This document shows, piece after piece, positions 11,700 to 22,490 of a stretch of DNA of 64,000 bases. Under the pieces are notes generated by a model that was not told the origin of the DNA, ran no database searches, and saw nothing but the letters and a program-made list of their open reading frames with translations. Source of the stretch: Epiperipatus broadwayi (taxonomy: Eukaryota > Onychophora > Udeonychophora > Euonychophora > Peripatidae); contig JAQFVV010000018.1 of NCBI GenBank assembly GCA_028023455.1, positions 5,977,800 through 6,041,799 of the forward strand, written 5' to 3'. The translations under genes and the position numbers were made by a program. Within the stretch, counting starts at the first letter, position 1; each line of letters starts with the position of its first letter.

Positions 11700-12656
11700 A
11701 TTTTCGGTACTTGTGCATTATCCAATATATCAAGCTTGGCAGCCATTTTTATTGAAATATACAGTTTTAGAGGCACTGAATATGTGTTGATTGTTAAGCA
11801 GTCATATTTAATATTTACAAATTTTTTTATTATTGTTTTTTTTATAAAAAGAAAAATTTCTGCAAAAATAAATTATAATATTTATACTTTATTTATTTAT
11901 TTTTTTGTATTAAGTAAAGTTATTAATATAAAAATATGTAACAAGTTATTTATATAGCAATATGTTTGTAACAATCATTAAAAGTGATTAATTGAGATCT
12001 TTATGCTCTCATTTCTAAATGTTTAAGATTTGCCCATACATATAAGCTTAGGTTAAAAAGTTAAAATGGAATCATTTTAATTTTTTTCAAAAGACTTTAT
12101 CTTATGTTTAGAAAAGAGAGTATTCCTGAAGTGTTTGAATCACATGTGTAGACGAGTGATTCCCTAATGATTGTTAATATAAAAATGGAAATAAAATATA
12201 CAAAACATTTTTATATACATTATTTTTCAAAAAGATAAGTTAGAATTATTTATGTCGACACACTCTGAACATTCTCTCTAGCTAAGCCAAATTTATGTGG
12301 GGTCATCTGCATAAAGAAGATTCATTTGTGGCAATTTTGGAAGACATTAGGGATTTCAGGCCACTGATATGAATAATCTTTATCCTTCTTAAAAAATAAT
12401 GCATATCATTTTTTCATTTTTATATTAATAACTTTACCCAATCATAATAATTAATAAAATGTAAATATTATAATTAATTTATGCAGAAATTTTTCTTTTT
12501 TTTAAAAGAACAATAATAAAAAAAATAATGTAAATATTAAACATGACCACTTAACAACTAACACATACTTGGTGTTCCTGAAACTATATATTTTTTAAAA
12601 AAATAGCTGCCAAGCATAGTAGACTGGATAATGCACAAGTACCCAATTTTCAAATT
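11700..12656. repeat. Fold-back element, ~250-bp inverted arms
   Basis: The left arm (about 11700-11945) begins GGTACTTGTGCATTATCCA and includes CTTGGCAGC and ACACATA/TATGTGT boxes. The right arm (about 12395-12656) is its reverse complement, ending GGATAATGCACAAGTACC, with moderate divergence. The ~450-bp centre has no recognised gene. The open frame at 11736-11957 is part of the arm and low in complexity. It looks like a non-autonomous DNA transposon with long terminal inverted repeats. A target duplication was not resolved. Confidence 0.75.
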
Positions 12657-13039
12657 CCAATACTTCCAAAGAGGGGGGGGGGGAACCTATTAAATCAATT
12701 TTCTAAATTTTTACAAAAAAAAAAAAAAAACTGTGATTAAAATAACAAAATGTTTATATTTGTTTCAGAATTTTTCAGTTTATTTAAAATTTATGGAATT
12801 ACAAAAATATAACAAAATAAAATATAGTCTATATAAAACAAACAAAAAATAATATGAAACTAAAGTAACTAAATCCACACACTTTTTCAATTTAACTAAT
12901 ATTTATGGACTGACAAAAACATCAAATAAAATATACTTAGTCTATAGAAAACAAAAGTTAGAACAACTAAAATCCTTATAAAATATTAATTATAAATTTT
13001 TATTTCATTTAATATTATTCTTCAGGAAATATGATTTCA
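12657..13039. other. Between two elements; G11 tract
   Basis: Contains a run of 11 Gs at 12673-12683 and an A-rich run at about 12714-12730. It could hold the 3' part of the adjacent hAT element, but no terminal repeat is visible. Confidence 0.4.
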
Positions 13040-14710
13040 AAAAATAGAAATATTCACCAAATGATTACATAATCTTGTTTTTATTCTAGATATAAAATTG
13101 TGTGAAAGAGAAATTATTCTTTCACTGGCTATTGAATTTGATTTTATCATGTTTAAGATATCAAATAATAATCAAAATTCTTTGCTTTTTTTATTAGTTA
13201 TCTCAAATACTGAAAAATCACACTTCATTGTTTTCAGATTTGATATTATTTCTTCAGGCTCCTTAAGAAATTAAAGTATTGACCTGATTAATAATTTCTT
13301 TGACTTCAATATATTCATCATCAGAATTTGTTTCCATATAAAAATTTAGTATATTCTAAATAATATCATTCAATATAACTTAATAATATTGAATTTTGAA
13401 TCTAGTTGAAATATATTATATTTCTTTGTTGAAATATTTTGCGGATTTTGCAAATGTTCAATAGGATTACTAATCTAACTGGACTTCCTTTTTGAATCCA
13501 TACTTCTAAAGCATTTAATAATGTGGAATTAATTTCAATCTTTAAATTTTTTAGTTCATTTAACAGAAATTGCAAATATGCTTTTACCTGTAGTAAATTG
13601 GCAGATCACAATACTTTATGAAGCTGTATGATTTAGGATATTAGACTTCATTCCATATATAAGAAGCACTGATATTAGTCAAATCTAAAGCAACACATTC
13701 TTTTAATTTTATATATATTTCAATCCAGCCTCTAAATTATTTCATTGTGTTAACAATTAGACTTAATTTCTTTTTCTTGTTTTTCATAATTCTGAAAGTT
13801 ATTTTCTCTTACAAGAGATTATCTAAAGAGCTAGCAAATTTTTTTAATTTGGGAAATTGATTGCTTATAATTATCCGATAACATAAGTAAACTATTATTG
13901 TTATCTAGATGAAGAGAATTAAAAAAATTCTTGCCACAATCATTTTCACATACTACATCATTTTCCGATTCCTCACTTGTAACATTTCTTTATATTTACA
14001 TAATATATTTAATAACTTCTAAGTGTTTAATATGTGAAAAGTATTGTTGATTATTTGTTATGGCAATTTTGTCAATTGCTAAATCCAAATTAAAAATTTA
14101 TAGACTTTCAGAAATTAATTTCTAATGTTTTCTTAGCATTGCAGAAACTAGTTATTAAAAAAAAACTAAAATTAAAATCTTTACAGTGATATTCAAACTA
14201 TCTATATTTTATTTTGCTGAATTTTTAGAAATTTTTCCTTCATTTTTCTTAATACAATTCAATTCACTAATTGTTTCTTGTTTGACATTGTTATAAAATG
14301 GATGAATGAGATTCATTACTTGAGAGCTATGTTTTGGTAATGAATGTTTTACTTGTTAGTTGTGTTTTAGTAATTGCAAAGATTCTAGTACAAATGAGCT
14401 TGTTGTAATGCTATTAATGGAGAACACATCCATTGCAACCTGTTTTGCTATAATTCCCTTTGAACTTTCTTTTCACAAAATTAAAAATATTGGCTTGTTT
14501 TGTAGTCAGGAGAAAGACCCAGCTGTTTTTTACTTATTGATTGTTTGTTCTCATCAGTTATTATTTATGAACTTTTTTCAAATGATTACAGAGCTTTCTC
14601 ATAGATGATTCTTTGCAGTTCATAGTTTTGTTACAATAATTGCAACATGTTCCGATGTTTTTGAAATTACTCCAAACCTCTGACTTATTTACAACTTCAT
14701 TTTAGTCTCA
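13040..14710 (-). pseudogene. Decayed hAT-family transposase
   Basis: Read on the minus strand, the 5' end (about 14702-14560) encodes a BED-type zinc finger: SEVWSNF, then CNYC, then HLKKVH, giving a C-x2-C and H-x4-H pattern. Further on, around 14300-14240, lies HPFYNNVKQETISEL, which resembles the hAT segment after the BED domain. The 3' end (about 13140-13065) carries SIASERIISLSHNFISR followed by KTRLCNHL, which matches the C-terminal hATC dimerisation signature (S-x-x-S-E-R-x-x-S). The middle is full of stops and frameshifts, so the gene is dead. hAT transposases move elements by cut and paste with 8-bp duplications; terminal inverted repeats were not found. The plus-strand open frame at 14360-14608 is a shadow of this gene. 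Confidence 0.8.
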
Positions 14711-15529
14711 GTTAAATTAATTATTTTTAATATTTTTATTATTGACATTAATATTTAATAATGAAAGAAGGTTATGTTACTAGAATAGATATTAATAAAT
14801 TTATTTACATTGTTTTTACTAACTAAAACAAGTAAAATAAGCAATAACATAATTTATATATTCCTGCTTATGATTAAACTCTAGTGAACATTTGTCACAG
14901 GTGTTATGTGCTGCATAATGTAGATAGTGCATGCACAGGAGTAAAATAGTCAGGTCTTGTAGGATGTATGTAATATAACTGATGTCATAGATCAGTCCAA
15001 ATAGAATAGCATGTTAAAATGCATTTGTGGATTTGCATGACAAAAACTGACTGACTTGTGAATATTAGTTTTAAAATATTTTTGTACTGAAATGATTTCA
15101 AATCTTAATATTAACATTTTAAATTAAATAATCTAAAATGTTTTTTTTTTTTTTTTAAATTTAAAACCTTTTCAAATTTTACAAATTTATCTACAAAAAA
15201 AAAATTGTTTTTTAAATTCTGACAGACCCTATTATTTATATTTAAAATATAAATTATATAACATTCACTATTATTCACAATTTTAAATACCTATATGAAA
15301 GCTTGAAACTAAATGCTATAGATTATCAACATGGTAAGATTACTCTTTGAAATATTTGTTTCATCAATTTAAATCTGAGGAAATATCTAGAATTGAATCT
15401 TTTTAGCATAAATAAGAATACAATGTTAATTTGACTTAAGATTGCATCATACTTTTTTAATACCACCGTAACATCATGGCTTTCAGCTTATTCTTAATGG
15501 TATACCTTCTTAATACATGTTTCAAGAAC
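14711..15529. other. Intron, nothing firm
   Basis: A+T-rich with poly(T) near 15140-15156. Sequence around 14880-15050 is more mixed (GTGCATGCACAGGAG) and may be flanking element debris, but no family is recognised. Confidence 0.4.
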
Positions 15530-16036
15530 ACTTCTCTTCATGCTATTCCAGAACTATCTACTATAAGCTTGAGTAATCAATGGTCCTATATGGTAATGCT
15601 AGTATATTCACATTCCCAGATTAGTTTCTGATTTTTGTCTTCATCATTGAGAATTTAGGATTCAAAACTGTAATTTATTCCCCAGCAACCACTTTTATAT
15701 TATAGAAGATAATGGCCTGAAATTTAAAAAACCCTAAAGCTTTGAATCCAAACCCATTTATTCACATAGTTACATAGATATGATACCTTGTGAATATTTT
15801 AGTGATTTCAGTTTTAATTATTTGTAGTCTCTCCTACCCTTTGACTTGGAAGCTTATTAACAATCAAAAGTCACTCAGTTTTTTCAGTTTACTTTTAAGA
15901 ACAGTTCTTTTTATTCTACTCTAGATCCATCAATTGTATGCTTAAGTAATCAATGGATACTAGATGGTAGTGCTATTACATCTATGTTTCCAGATTCATT
16001 TTTAACTTTTGCCTTTACCAGTTCCACATTTGAATT
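15530..16036 (+). repeat. Diverged direct repeat, ~370 bp apart
   Basis: Segments at about 15530-15665 and 15900-16036 share boxes in order: AAGC/TATGCTTRAGTAATCAATGG, TATGGTAATGCTA against GATGGTAGTGCTA, TTCCCAGATT against TTTCCAGATT, and a TTTTGYCTT stretch. They are two old copies of an unnamed repeat. No coding is seen. Confidence 0.5.
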
Positions 16037-16039
16037 CTA

Positions 16040-17630
16040 AGTTTTCATTAATGAAAGCAAAAAGCAGAAAACAATTTGGTGCTGTGAATATAATATTATT
16101 ATCTAGTGTCCATTGAATATTCAAGCATATAGTAGAGGACTCTGGAATAGGTTGAAGACAACTACTCTTGAAAGCATATTTTTTTAAATGTTTTTATTTA
16201 ATAGTTTTGTGGATGGATGTGTCTTTTGTATGTCGAATGAAAACTTATAATTGAATTTTCACTTACTATTCAATTTCTGATCTAGTTGAAACTTTCAAAC
16301 TTTACATACATATATATTTCCAATGATAATACTTGATTTTTTTTTAGAGTTTTCGAACAATTTTAGCAAAAACAAAAAGCAAAAAATTATAGGGATACAA
16401 TACTCATTACAATATTGCCATCTGACAATATTACATCATATTTAATACTTAATTTTTAGAACTATTTAAAACAAAAATTCTAACAGAAAATATATCTTTC
16501 AATTTGAAAATAATGTCTTTTTATTATGATAATTCAAATATTTGGCAACAAATGTACTACCACATTGAGAATTAGATTAAGTTTACACATTAAAAATAAT
16601 TATTAAAAAAAAATTTAAAGACATAAGTATATACAATATACCAATTGCATCATCTAATATTTTAGCTTAGACATTATCCACATAAACTCTTTGAAAGCTG
16701 TTTATTTATAGTAAATGCATATAATTTTTTAATTTAAAAATTATGCATAGGCATTAAGATTTCAACAAAAATAATTAATAAAATGTAGAAGTACAGTAGA
16801 GCAATCACATATAATGCAACACAGATGTATTCAACATCCTTTCAAAAATGGTTTTATTATTTTTGAATTTTCATTAAGTAAGAAACAGATATTTTTTAAA
16901 AAAAATATTTATGTCTAATGAAAACTGAATTAAATATTTTAAGAAAATTAAAGCATACAAAATATTAATTATTACTAATATTTTTAAAAATTAGTTAATC
17001 TATATATACTCCCTATAAAATACTACAAAAAAAATTTTTTTATTGTGTAATAAATAATTTTTTTAAAAAAGTTTAAGTACAATATATATATATCTAATAA
17101 AAAATAGATCAAATTAAAATATATATAAGGATATAAAGCTTATTTAACATTAAGACAAAACACCACAAAAAATACAATATCTTGGTATCTTTTAAGTGAC
17201 TGCTGTAATTTCAAGTTCATGTTTTTAAGAATTGTAGTGTGATGAAATAAAGAAATCAAGTGATTGTAGTGAACTAGAAAATTAAATTTTACTTTTTTGT
17301 ACTATTTTTTTTTTTAGCACTTTTTCTGTGTTTCTGGGAATTAGAGAATTTTGAGATAGTGGTTATTAATTGAATCATGTTATTAAGTACATTACCTATA
17401 GGTTTGTAAAATATAGAAGGAAAAAATAGTATTTTTTTTTTTCTAAATTTATTATTTAAATTCAGACTAGTTTTTTTTTTTTAAAAAAAAAAAAAAGTCA
17501 ATGAACAAAAAAATTAGTTCTTCATTTTTTCATATCTCAGATATACTTTTTTTTTTTTTCAGTTTATTGAATAAATTGGATATTGTAGTTATTTTTGCTG
17601 CATACATTTATACAGAGTGTATTCTTGCAT
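16040..17630. other. A+T-rich intron, nothing recognised
   Basis: Homopolymer-rich sequence including long T and A runs around 17300-17560. No feature is supported. Confidence 0.5.
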
Positions 17631-18120
17631 GTTTGTGATGTGCAGAAAATGAGTAAAAGAATAAGGAATAGACTGGAGATCTTTGAGATGTGGACTTGGA
17701 AAAGAATGGAGAAATTTAGTTGGATGAATAAAATAGCAAATTAGGAAAAAAAAAAGATTGATTGAGGAAATTAGAAATAGAAAGAGGAACTGGATTTTTG
17801 AATTTATATTAAGAAGAAAAAATTGTTAATGAAGGTTATTTAGAGGAAATGGTAAATGGAACAAGAAGAAAGGATGGAGAAGATTAATCTTGAAGAACGA
17901 ATAGTTTAATAAAGATTATTTGGAGATAAATGTTAAAAGAAAATGGGAAGAAGAATGAGAAGATTAACCTTGCTGGATAATTAAAGAATTGGAAAGAGAT
18001 AATGTGGAATTGAAGATCTAAGATCTATGTAATAAATATAACGGAAAGGAAAAATAGATAAATTAGCTGTGTGACTGCTTCCTGAACCTACCCATAGGAT
18101 AGAGCACTATTGATTGAACT
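17631..18120 (+). mobile_element. 3' end of a LINE ORF2, degenerate
   Basis: Translates, with frame changes, to the C-terminal tail typical of non-LTR retrotransposon ORF2: LEIFEMWTWKRMEKFSW, then a stretch like IRNRKRNWIFEFILRR, then a basic RRKDG/GRRMRR segment. In such elements these read approximately FEMW..RRM..ISW, IR.RKL.WLGH.LR and GKR..GR.R. A ~80-bp duplication inside the basic part (near 17827-17893 and 17907-17971) is visible. Only the tail is present; the upstream side is unrelated T-rich intron. Confidence 0.6.
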
Positions 18121-18305
18121 TTATTTAAAAGAAATTACAATGAATTATTAATTCATTTAAAACATTAATGTTTTTTAATATTCATCAGTTACTTTCTTTA
18201 GTCTCAAAATCAAATTCATAGAAATATATATGGAAATTTGAATTAAAATTAAAAATAATCAATTTAAAACAAAATTGAAATAGAAAACTCACTGTAAATA
18301 AAAAA

Positions 18306-18625
18306 ATTATTTAATCCATCAATCTGGCTTTCATTCCTTAATGGAACCTTTTCTTTACACAATCACATGACCAATTAATTACCCTACAGCAACTACCCCT
18401 AATGGACATTATTTACATTACATTACAATAAATATTAATTATTCAAATACATACATTAAATATAATTAGTAAAATAGATAAAAATAATTAAACTTATTAT
18501 AGTCCTCTTTTTCCTTCTCATAATATATATACATATAATCTAAATAATTATTATTGGGATTTTAGATTATTTTTATATATATTATGAGAAGAAAAAGGAC
18601 TGTAATAAGGGTAATCATTTTTATG
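18306..18625. repeat. Hairpin-repeat debris: single arm plus a hairpin
   Basis: 18306-18352 (ATCTGGCTTTCATTCCTTAAT...) is related to the arm of the hairpin element at 35427-35707. A second, separate hairpin follows: about 18480-18545 pairs with about 18559-18625, with core TAGTCCTCTTTTTCCTTCTC and its reverse complement and a loop of ~13 nt. No coding is seen. Confidence 0.7.
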
Positions 18626-19139
18626 TACATATATGTATTTTTAATATCATCTGGAAAATTTTTTGTTGCTGGAGAATATTTATTTAGTGAGTGGATGTGA
18701 AAAGAACATTGAAGTGCAGAGAGATAGATTTAATTGGACTTGGAAAGATCGGGAATTTATTGCTAATGTTTGAAATGTGATTTGATGCACCATTTTAAAG
18801 ATAAAAGAAAAAATATTTTGTGTGTGTGTGTTTACTGCAAAGATACTTTACAAACTAAATCATACATAAGATTAGTTGGGTTTTAATATTTGTGCTATTA
18901 AAGAATTTTTCAATTTAAGAAAGAGAGTGATTTATTTGAGAATGAGGGTAAGGTTTGAAGTGTAAGGTTAGTGGAGCACATTTTTCAATTGTCATTTTAA
19001 AAAAAAAAGTTTTTTTCTTTTATATAAAGAGATTTGAAGAGTAGTAGAAAAATCATAAATTTAAATATAGAATAAGGGAATTGAAAACTTAGGAAATATT
19101 GATTGCATTTGTATCCCATAATGTATATATAATGATCAG

Positions 19140-20050
19140 AAGGAAATTAGGCTTACTTTGGTAGAGTGTACCATATGTGGTAAAGTTTTTAATTTAAAAT
19201 GCTTAAATAAGACTAGGAAGGATGGAGCAGGTGTATGGTTATGTAGATTATGTATAAATGTGATAAAAGGGGTGAAAAAAAAAGGTTTCTAAGTGTAGAT
19301 AGTTTAAAGAAAAAGTCAGGAAAAATGTAGTTAAAGAAAATAGATTAGAGTATGCATTTAGTTTTAGTGGAATGACAAGAGATATGGATGATAAAATAAG
19401 TAGTGCAATGGAGGTAGTTAGCCAAAAAATAAGTAAGATGGAGGAAGAGGTAAAGAATGTAGAAATAAAATTAAAACCAGTAGAGATGAAGTGTGAGCAG
19501 ATTAAGGAATTAATGAATAGAAACAATAAGGAAGAACTAGATAAGGAAGTCCAAAAGGCAGAAGAGAATGTTACAGATGAAGTAGGAAAAATTAGGAGAC
19601 TTGCTAATTAGACAATGTGGAGATGTAATTGCAAGGGGAAATAGAAATAGGTATGTAAGAGTATGTTGCCTGGAGCTAGAATTAGGGATGTTACAGATAA
19701 GGTAAAGAAACAAGGGACTAGAGATGTTTGTTATGGTAGGGACACATAATTTATCAGAGCCATCGGATAAAATAATGGATAAGTACAAAGAATTGATTAG
19801 TAATTTGAATAAGATTAAATGAAGAATAAAATAGTTGGATTAGTATCAAGATTCAACAATATATATATATGTTAGATAGGGCATGTTCTATAAATGAGAA
19901 ATTAAAAAAATTATGTAAAAGAAATATTATGTTTATGGATGTGTGGGATTTTTTTATTAGTAAGAGGATGTTATATGGTAAAGATAGATTGCACTTAACT
20001 AAATAAGGAAGTGAAGCATTAGGGGTTTGATTTATAAAAAATATTATAAT
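19140..20050 (+). pseudogene. CR1/L2-like LINE ORF1, decayed
   Basis: A zinc-finger-like segment at about 19160-19250 (ECTICGK ... WLCRLC, PHD-like spacing) is followed by a predicted coiled coil, 19372-19611, rich in E/K with heptad-like spacing (MDDKISSAMEVVSQKISKM). Then come pieces of an SGNH/GDSL esterase: VGTHNLSEPSDKIMDKY near 19735, and DRLHLT near 19983, equivalent to the catalytic D-x-x-H block. PHD, coiled coil and esterase together are known from ORF1 proteins of CR1-group LINEs, which bind element RNA. Stops and frameshifts break the frame repeatedly. Confidence 0.7.
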
Positions 20051-20249
20051 TTGGGAAACTTATAAAGATGGGTAAAGTTTTAAATTACAGTATTACCAAA
20101 AAGAAAGTTACAAATGGATGGGGTGTAAGAAGTAGATTTAGATATAAATGCAGATGTGGAAAGGAGATGAGTCTATAAAATAAATGATAAACAAGTTAAT
20201 CACAAATGTAATAAAAGAAGAAAGCATCAAAAGAATTTATAAAAAGGTT

Positions 20250-22190
20250 GTAAGAAAAGAAGAAATTGTTAAAATTGGATATTTGAATATGCAAGGTAGG
20301 AGACCAGAAAAGTGGCTGGAATTAAGTAAAGTAGTTAAAAATGAAGAACTTGAGGTATAAGCAGTAGTAGAAACACATCTAAGAGAAGATGAAGAAAAAC
20401 TTATACTGGAAGACTTGATATGGGAGAGCATATGTAGAAAAGAAAAAGGAAAAAAGGGATTGTATTATAGGAGTTATGTCAAAAAACTATTTAAATACTG
20501 TTTTAAGTGTCAAGAACATTTGTGGTTTGAGATAAGGTTAGGAAGACAAGAATTGATGGTAGCTATAGTACATATGCCACAAAGTGTATATGGCACTGGA
20601 GTTAAGGATATACAGAGTTTCAAAAAAAGGGGAGAAAATAATGGTTATAGGGGATATGAATGGACATATTGAAGAAATTGATGTGGATAACAAGAATAGA
20701 CAGTTTTTGAAAAGAATTTGTCAGAGAGTGAATTTGAGCATTGGAAATTTATCAAATATTTATGAGGGGCAATGCACGTGGTCTAGAAATAATATATTTC
20801 ACACAATATATTATGTATTAGTCGAGAAAGAGGGAATGAATAAAGTACAGAAAATTAAAGTGTTTGATAATGAAGAGAGAGTATGTAGTAGGGATCATAA
20901 TTTCTTTTTAATAGAAATGGTTAGCAATGTGATGGATAATAGTAATAAAAGTAGCAAGGATAGTGAAAGATGTGGATGGAGAATGAATGCTACGAATAAG
21001 TTAGAAGAATATAAAATAAAAGTAAAAGTCATGGAAGAGTTTGTTGGAGATGAATATAATAAGGACTGGTGTGGTGAAGTAGAAAAAGTGGCAAATAGGG
21101 TTTTAAGTGAGAATATTCAGAAGAATAAAAGTAATAGAAAAGTGAGAATTAATAAAAGTATAAAAGAGAGGGAAAAGCATGCAGAGAATATAAACGTGAT
21201 ATTAAAAACTAAGAAAGTGAAAAAGATATTAATATTAAATGGAAAAAATATTTTAAAAAAAAGTTGGCTAAAATAGATAATTATAGAGAGAGAATGAACT
21301 TAAATAGTAAATTATTGGAGGATATTAATAAAATTGGAAGAGGTGGGAATCAAACATTTTGGAAGTATATTAAAAGAAGGAATGTAGAGGAAAGAGAAAT
21401 AGTATTTCTAAATAACAAGGAAAAAGGGTGTAGCTCTAGAGAAGAATTAGAGACAATCTTAAATAAGTATGTAATGGATGTAGAAAAGATGTTAGATGTG
21501 AAGGATAGAGTAATAGCAAACATAAAAGCATATAGTAATGGAAATATTAGGTTTACAGAAAATGAAGTGAATGTGGCAGGGAAGAAATTGAAAAGTGGAA
21601 AGGTAAGAGGTTTAGATGGATGGGCAGCAGAGATGGTGATGAATTTAGGAAATAGGACAAAATTGAATCTATTATCATGTTTTAATAAGATGGCACAGAA
21701 GAGAGTACTTCCAGACAGCTGGAATAATACAAGAGTAAGGCTATTATTTAAAGGAGAGGGTAAGGATCATAGAAAGTTAAGCAATTATAGACTGATAATC
21801 ATAATGCCAATGTTATATATAAAGTTTTTGCATATATGGTGGCTGGAAGGGTGGCAAAGTGGATAGAAGAAAATAATATAGTGGCAGAAGTACAAAGAAG
21901 TTTTCGATTGGATAGGTGTATAGCAGATAGTTTATTTGTAGTCACACAACTGATAGATATGAATAGGAATATGGGTAGAGAAAGCATACAATAAGAGTAA
22001 ATAGAAATAGATTATCAGTGAGTTTAGTAAATTTAGAAATGAATGGAGCTTTAGTGGATCTTATTAAGAGATTGTATACAAATAATTACTATACATATTA
22101 ATTAGGAAATATAGAATCAGAGTTAAAAGTGGCAATGATGTCCTATGTCATTTATTTTGTTTTTGTTATATATAAGATAAATGGAGAGAA
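20250..22190 (+). pseudogene. CR1/L2-like LINE ORF2: endonuclease and partial RT
   Basis: The endonuclease starts near 20265 (KIGYLNMQGRRPEKW) and continues through ETHL (~20370), GDMNGH (~20655), GQCTWSRNN (~20770) and RDHN (~20890), matching the APE-type motifs ETH, GDxN and SDH, though the last reads R instead of S/SD. The reverse transcriptase begins with SGKVRGLDGWAAEMV near 21597, then YRLIIIMP and an EVQRSFRLDRCIADSL block near 21890. Motif A (AFD) and the catalytic FADD box are missing: the sequence jumps to a lysine-rich remnant and then ends near 22190. Frames shift at about 20584, 21264 and 21830. It follows the ORF1 remnant in the same direction with a short gap, as expected for one element. 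It is dead. Confidence 0.8.
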
Positions 22191-22221
22191 CAAACTCTCA
22201 ATACTTGTAGTGCCACCAAAT

Positions 22222-22490
22222 ATGTAAAAGGTGGCTGTTGGAAGGTTGCAGTAGATCCTAAGATCTAGGTGCAGTGCTCTCAAATCAAAGACTCCTCACT
22301 GATGCAAGCTAGAAACTAGTCTAGGGATGTTGGATAAGTAGGCATTAGATAGAGATTTTATGCACAAACCTTTCTGCATTCATTGATTATGAAGGCTTGC
22401 ACTTGGTGGCACTACTGTATGGAGAGTTTGGTACTAGTCTTAACAGCATGTGTAAGTATATGATATGGTGATCATGTGATATTAAAATGT
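22222..22490 (+). repeat. B repeat family, copy B1
   Basis: A ~260-bp repeat. Boxes in order: AAAGGTGGCTGTTGGAAGG, TCCTAAGATCTAGGTGCAG, ACTCCTCACTGATG, ACTAGTCTAGGGATGTTGGA, ATTTTATGCACAAA, CATTGATTATGAAGGCTTGC, GGCACTACTGTATGGAGAG, GGTGATCATGTGAT. It has relatives at 29935, 30338, 30773, 40215, 40689, 40860 and 55072. No coding and no clear tRNA promoter. It abuts the truncated LINE. Confidence 0.8.

Noticed and set aside
19248-19788. Minus-strand open frames
   Set aside because: Leucine/phenylalanine-rich shadows of the plus-strand LINE ORF1.
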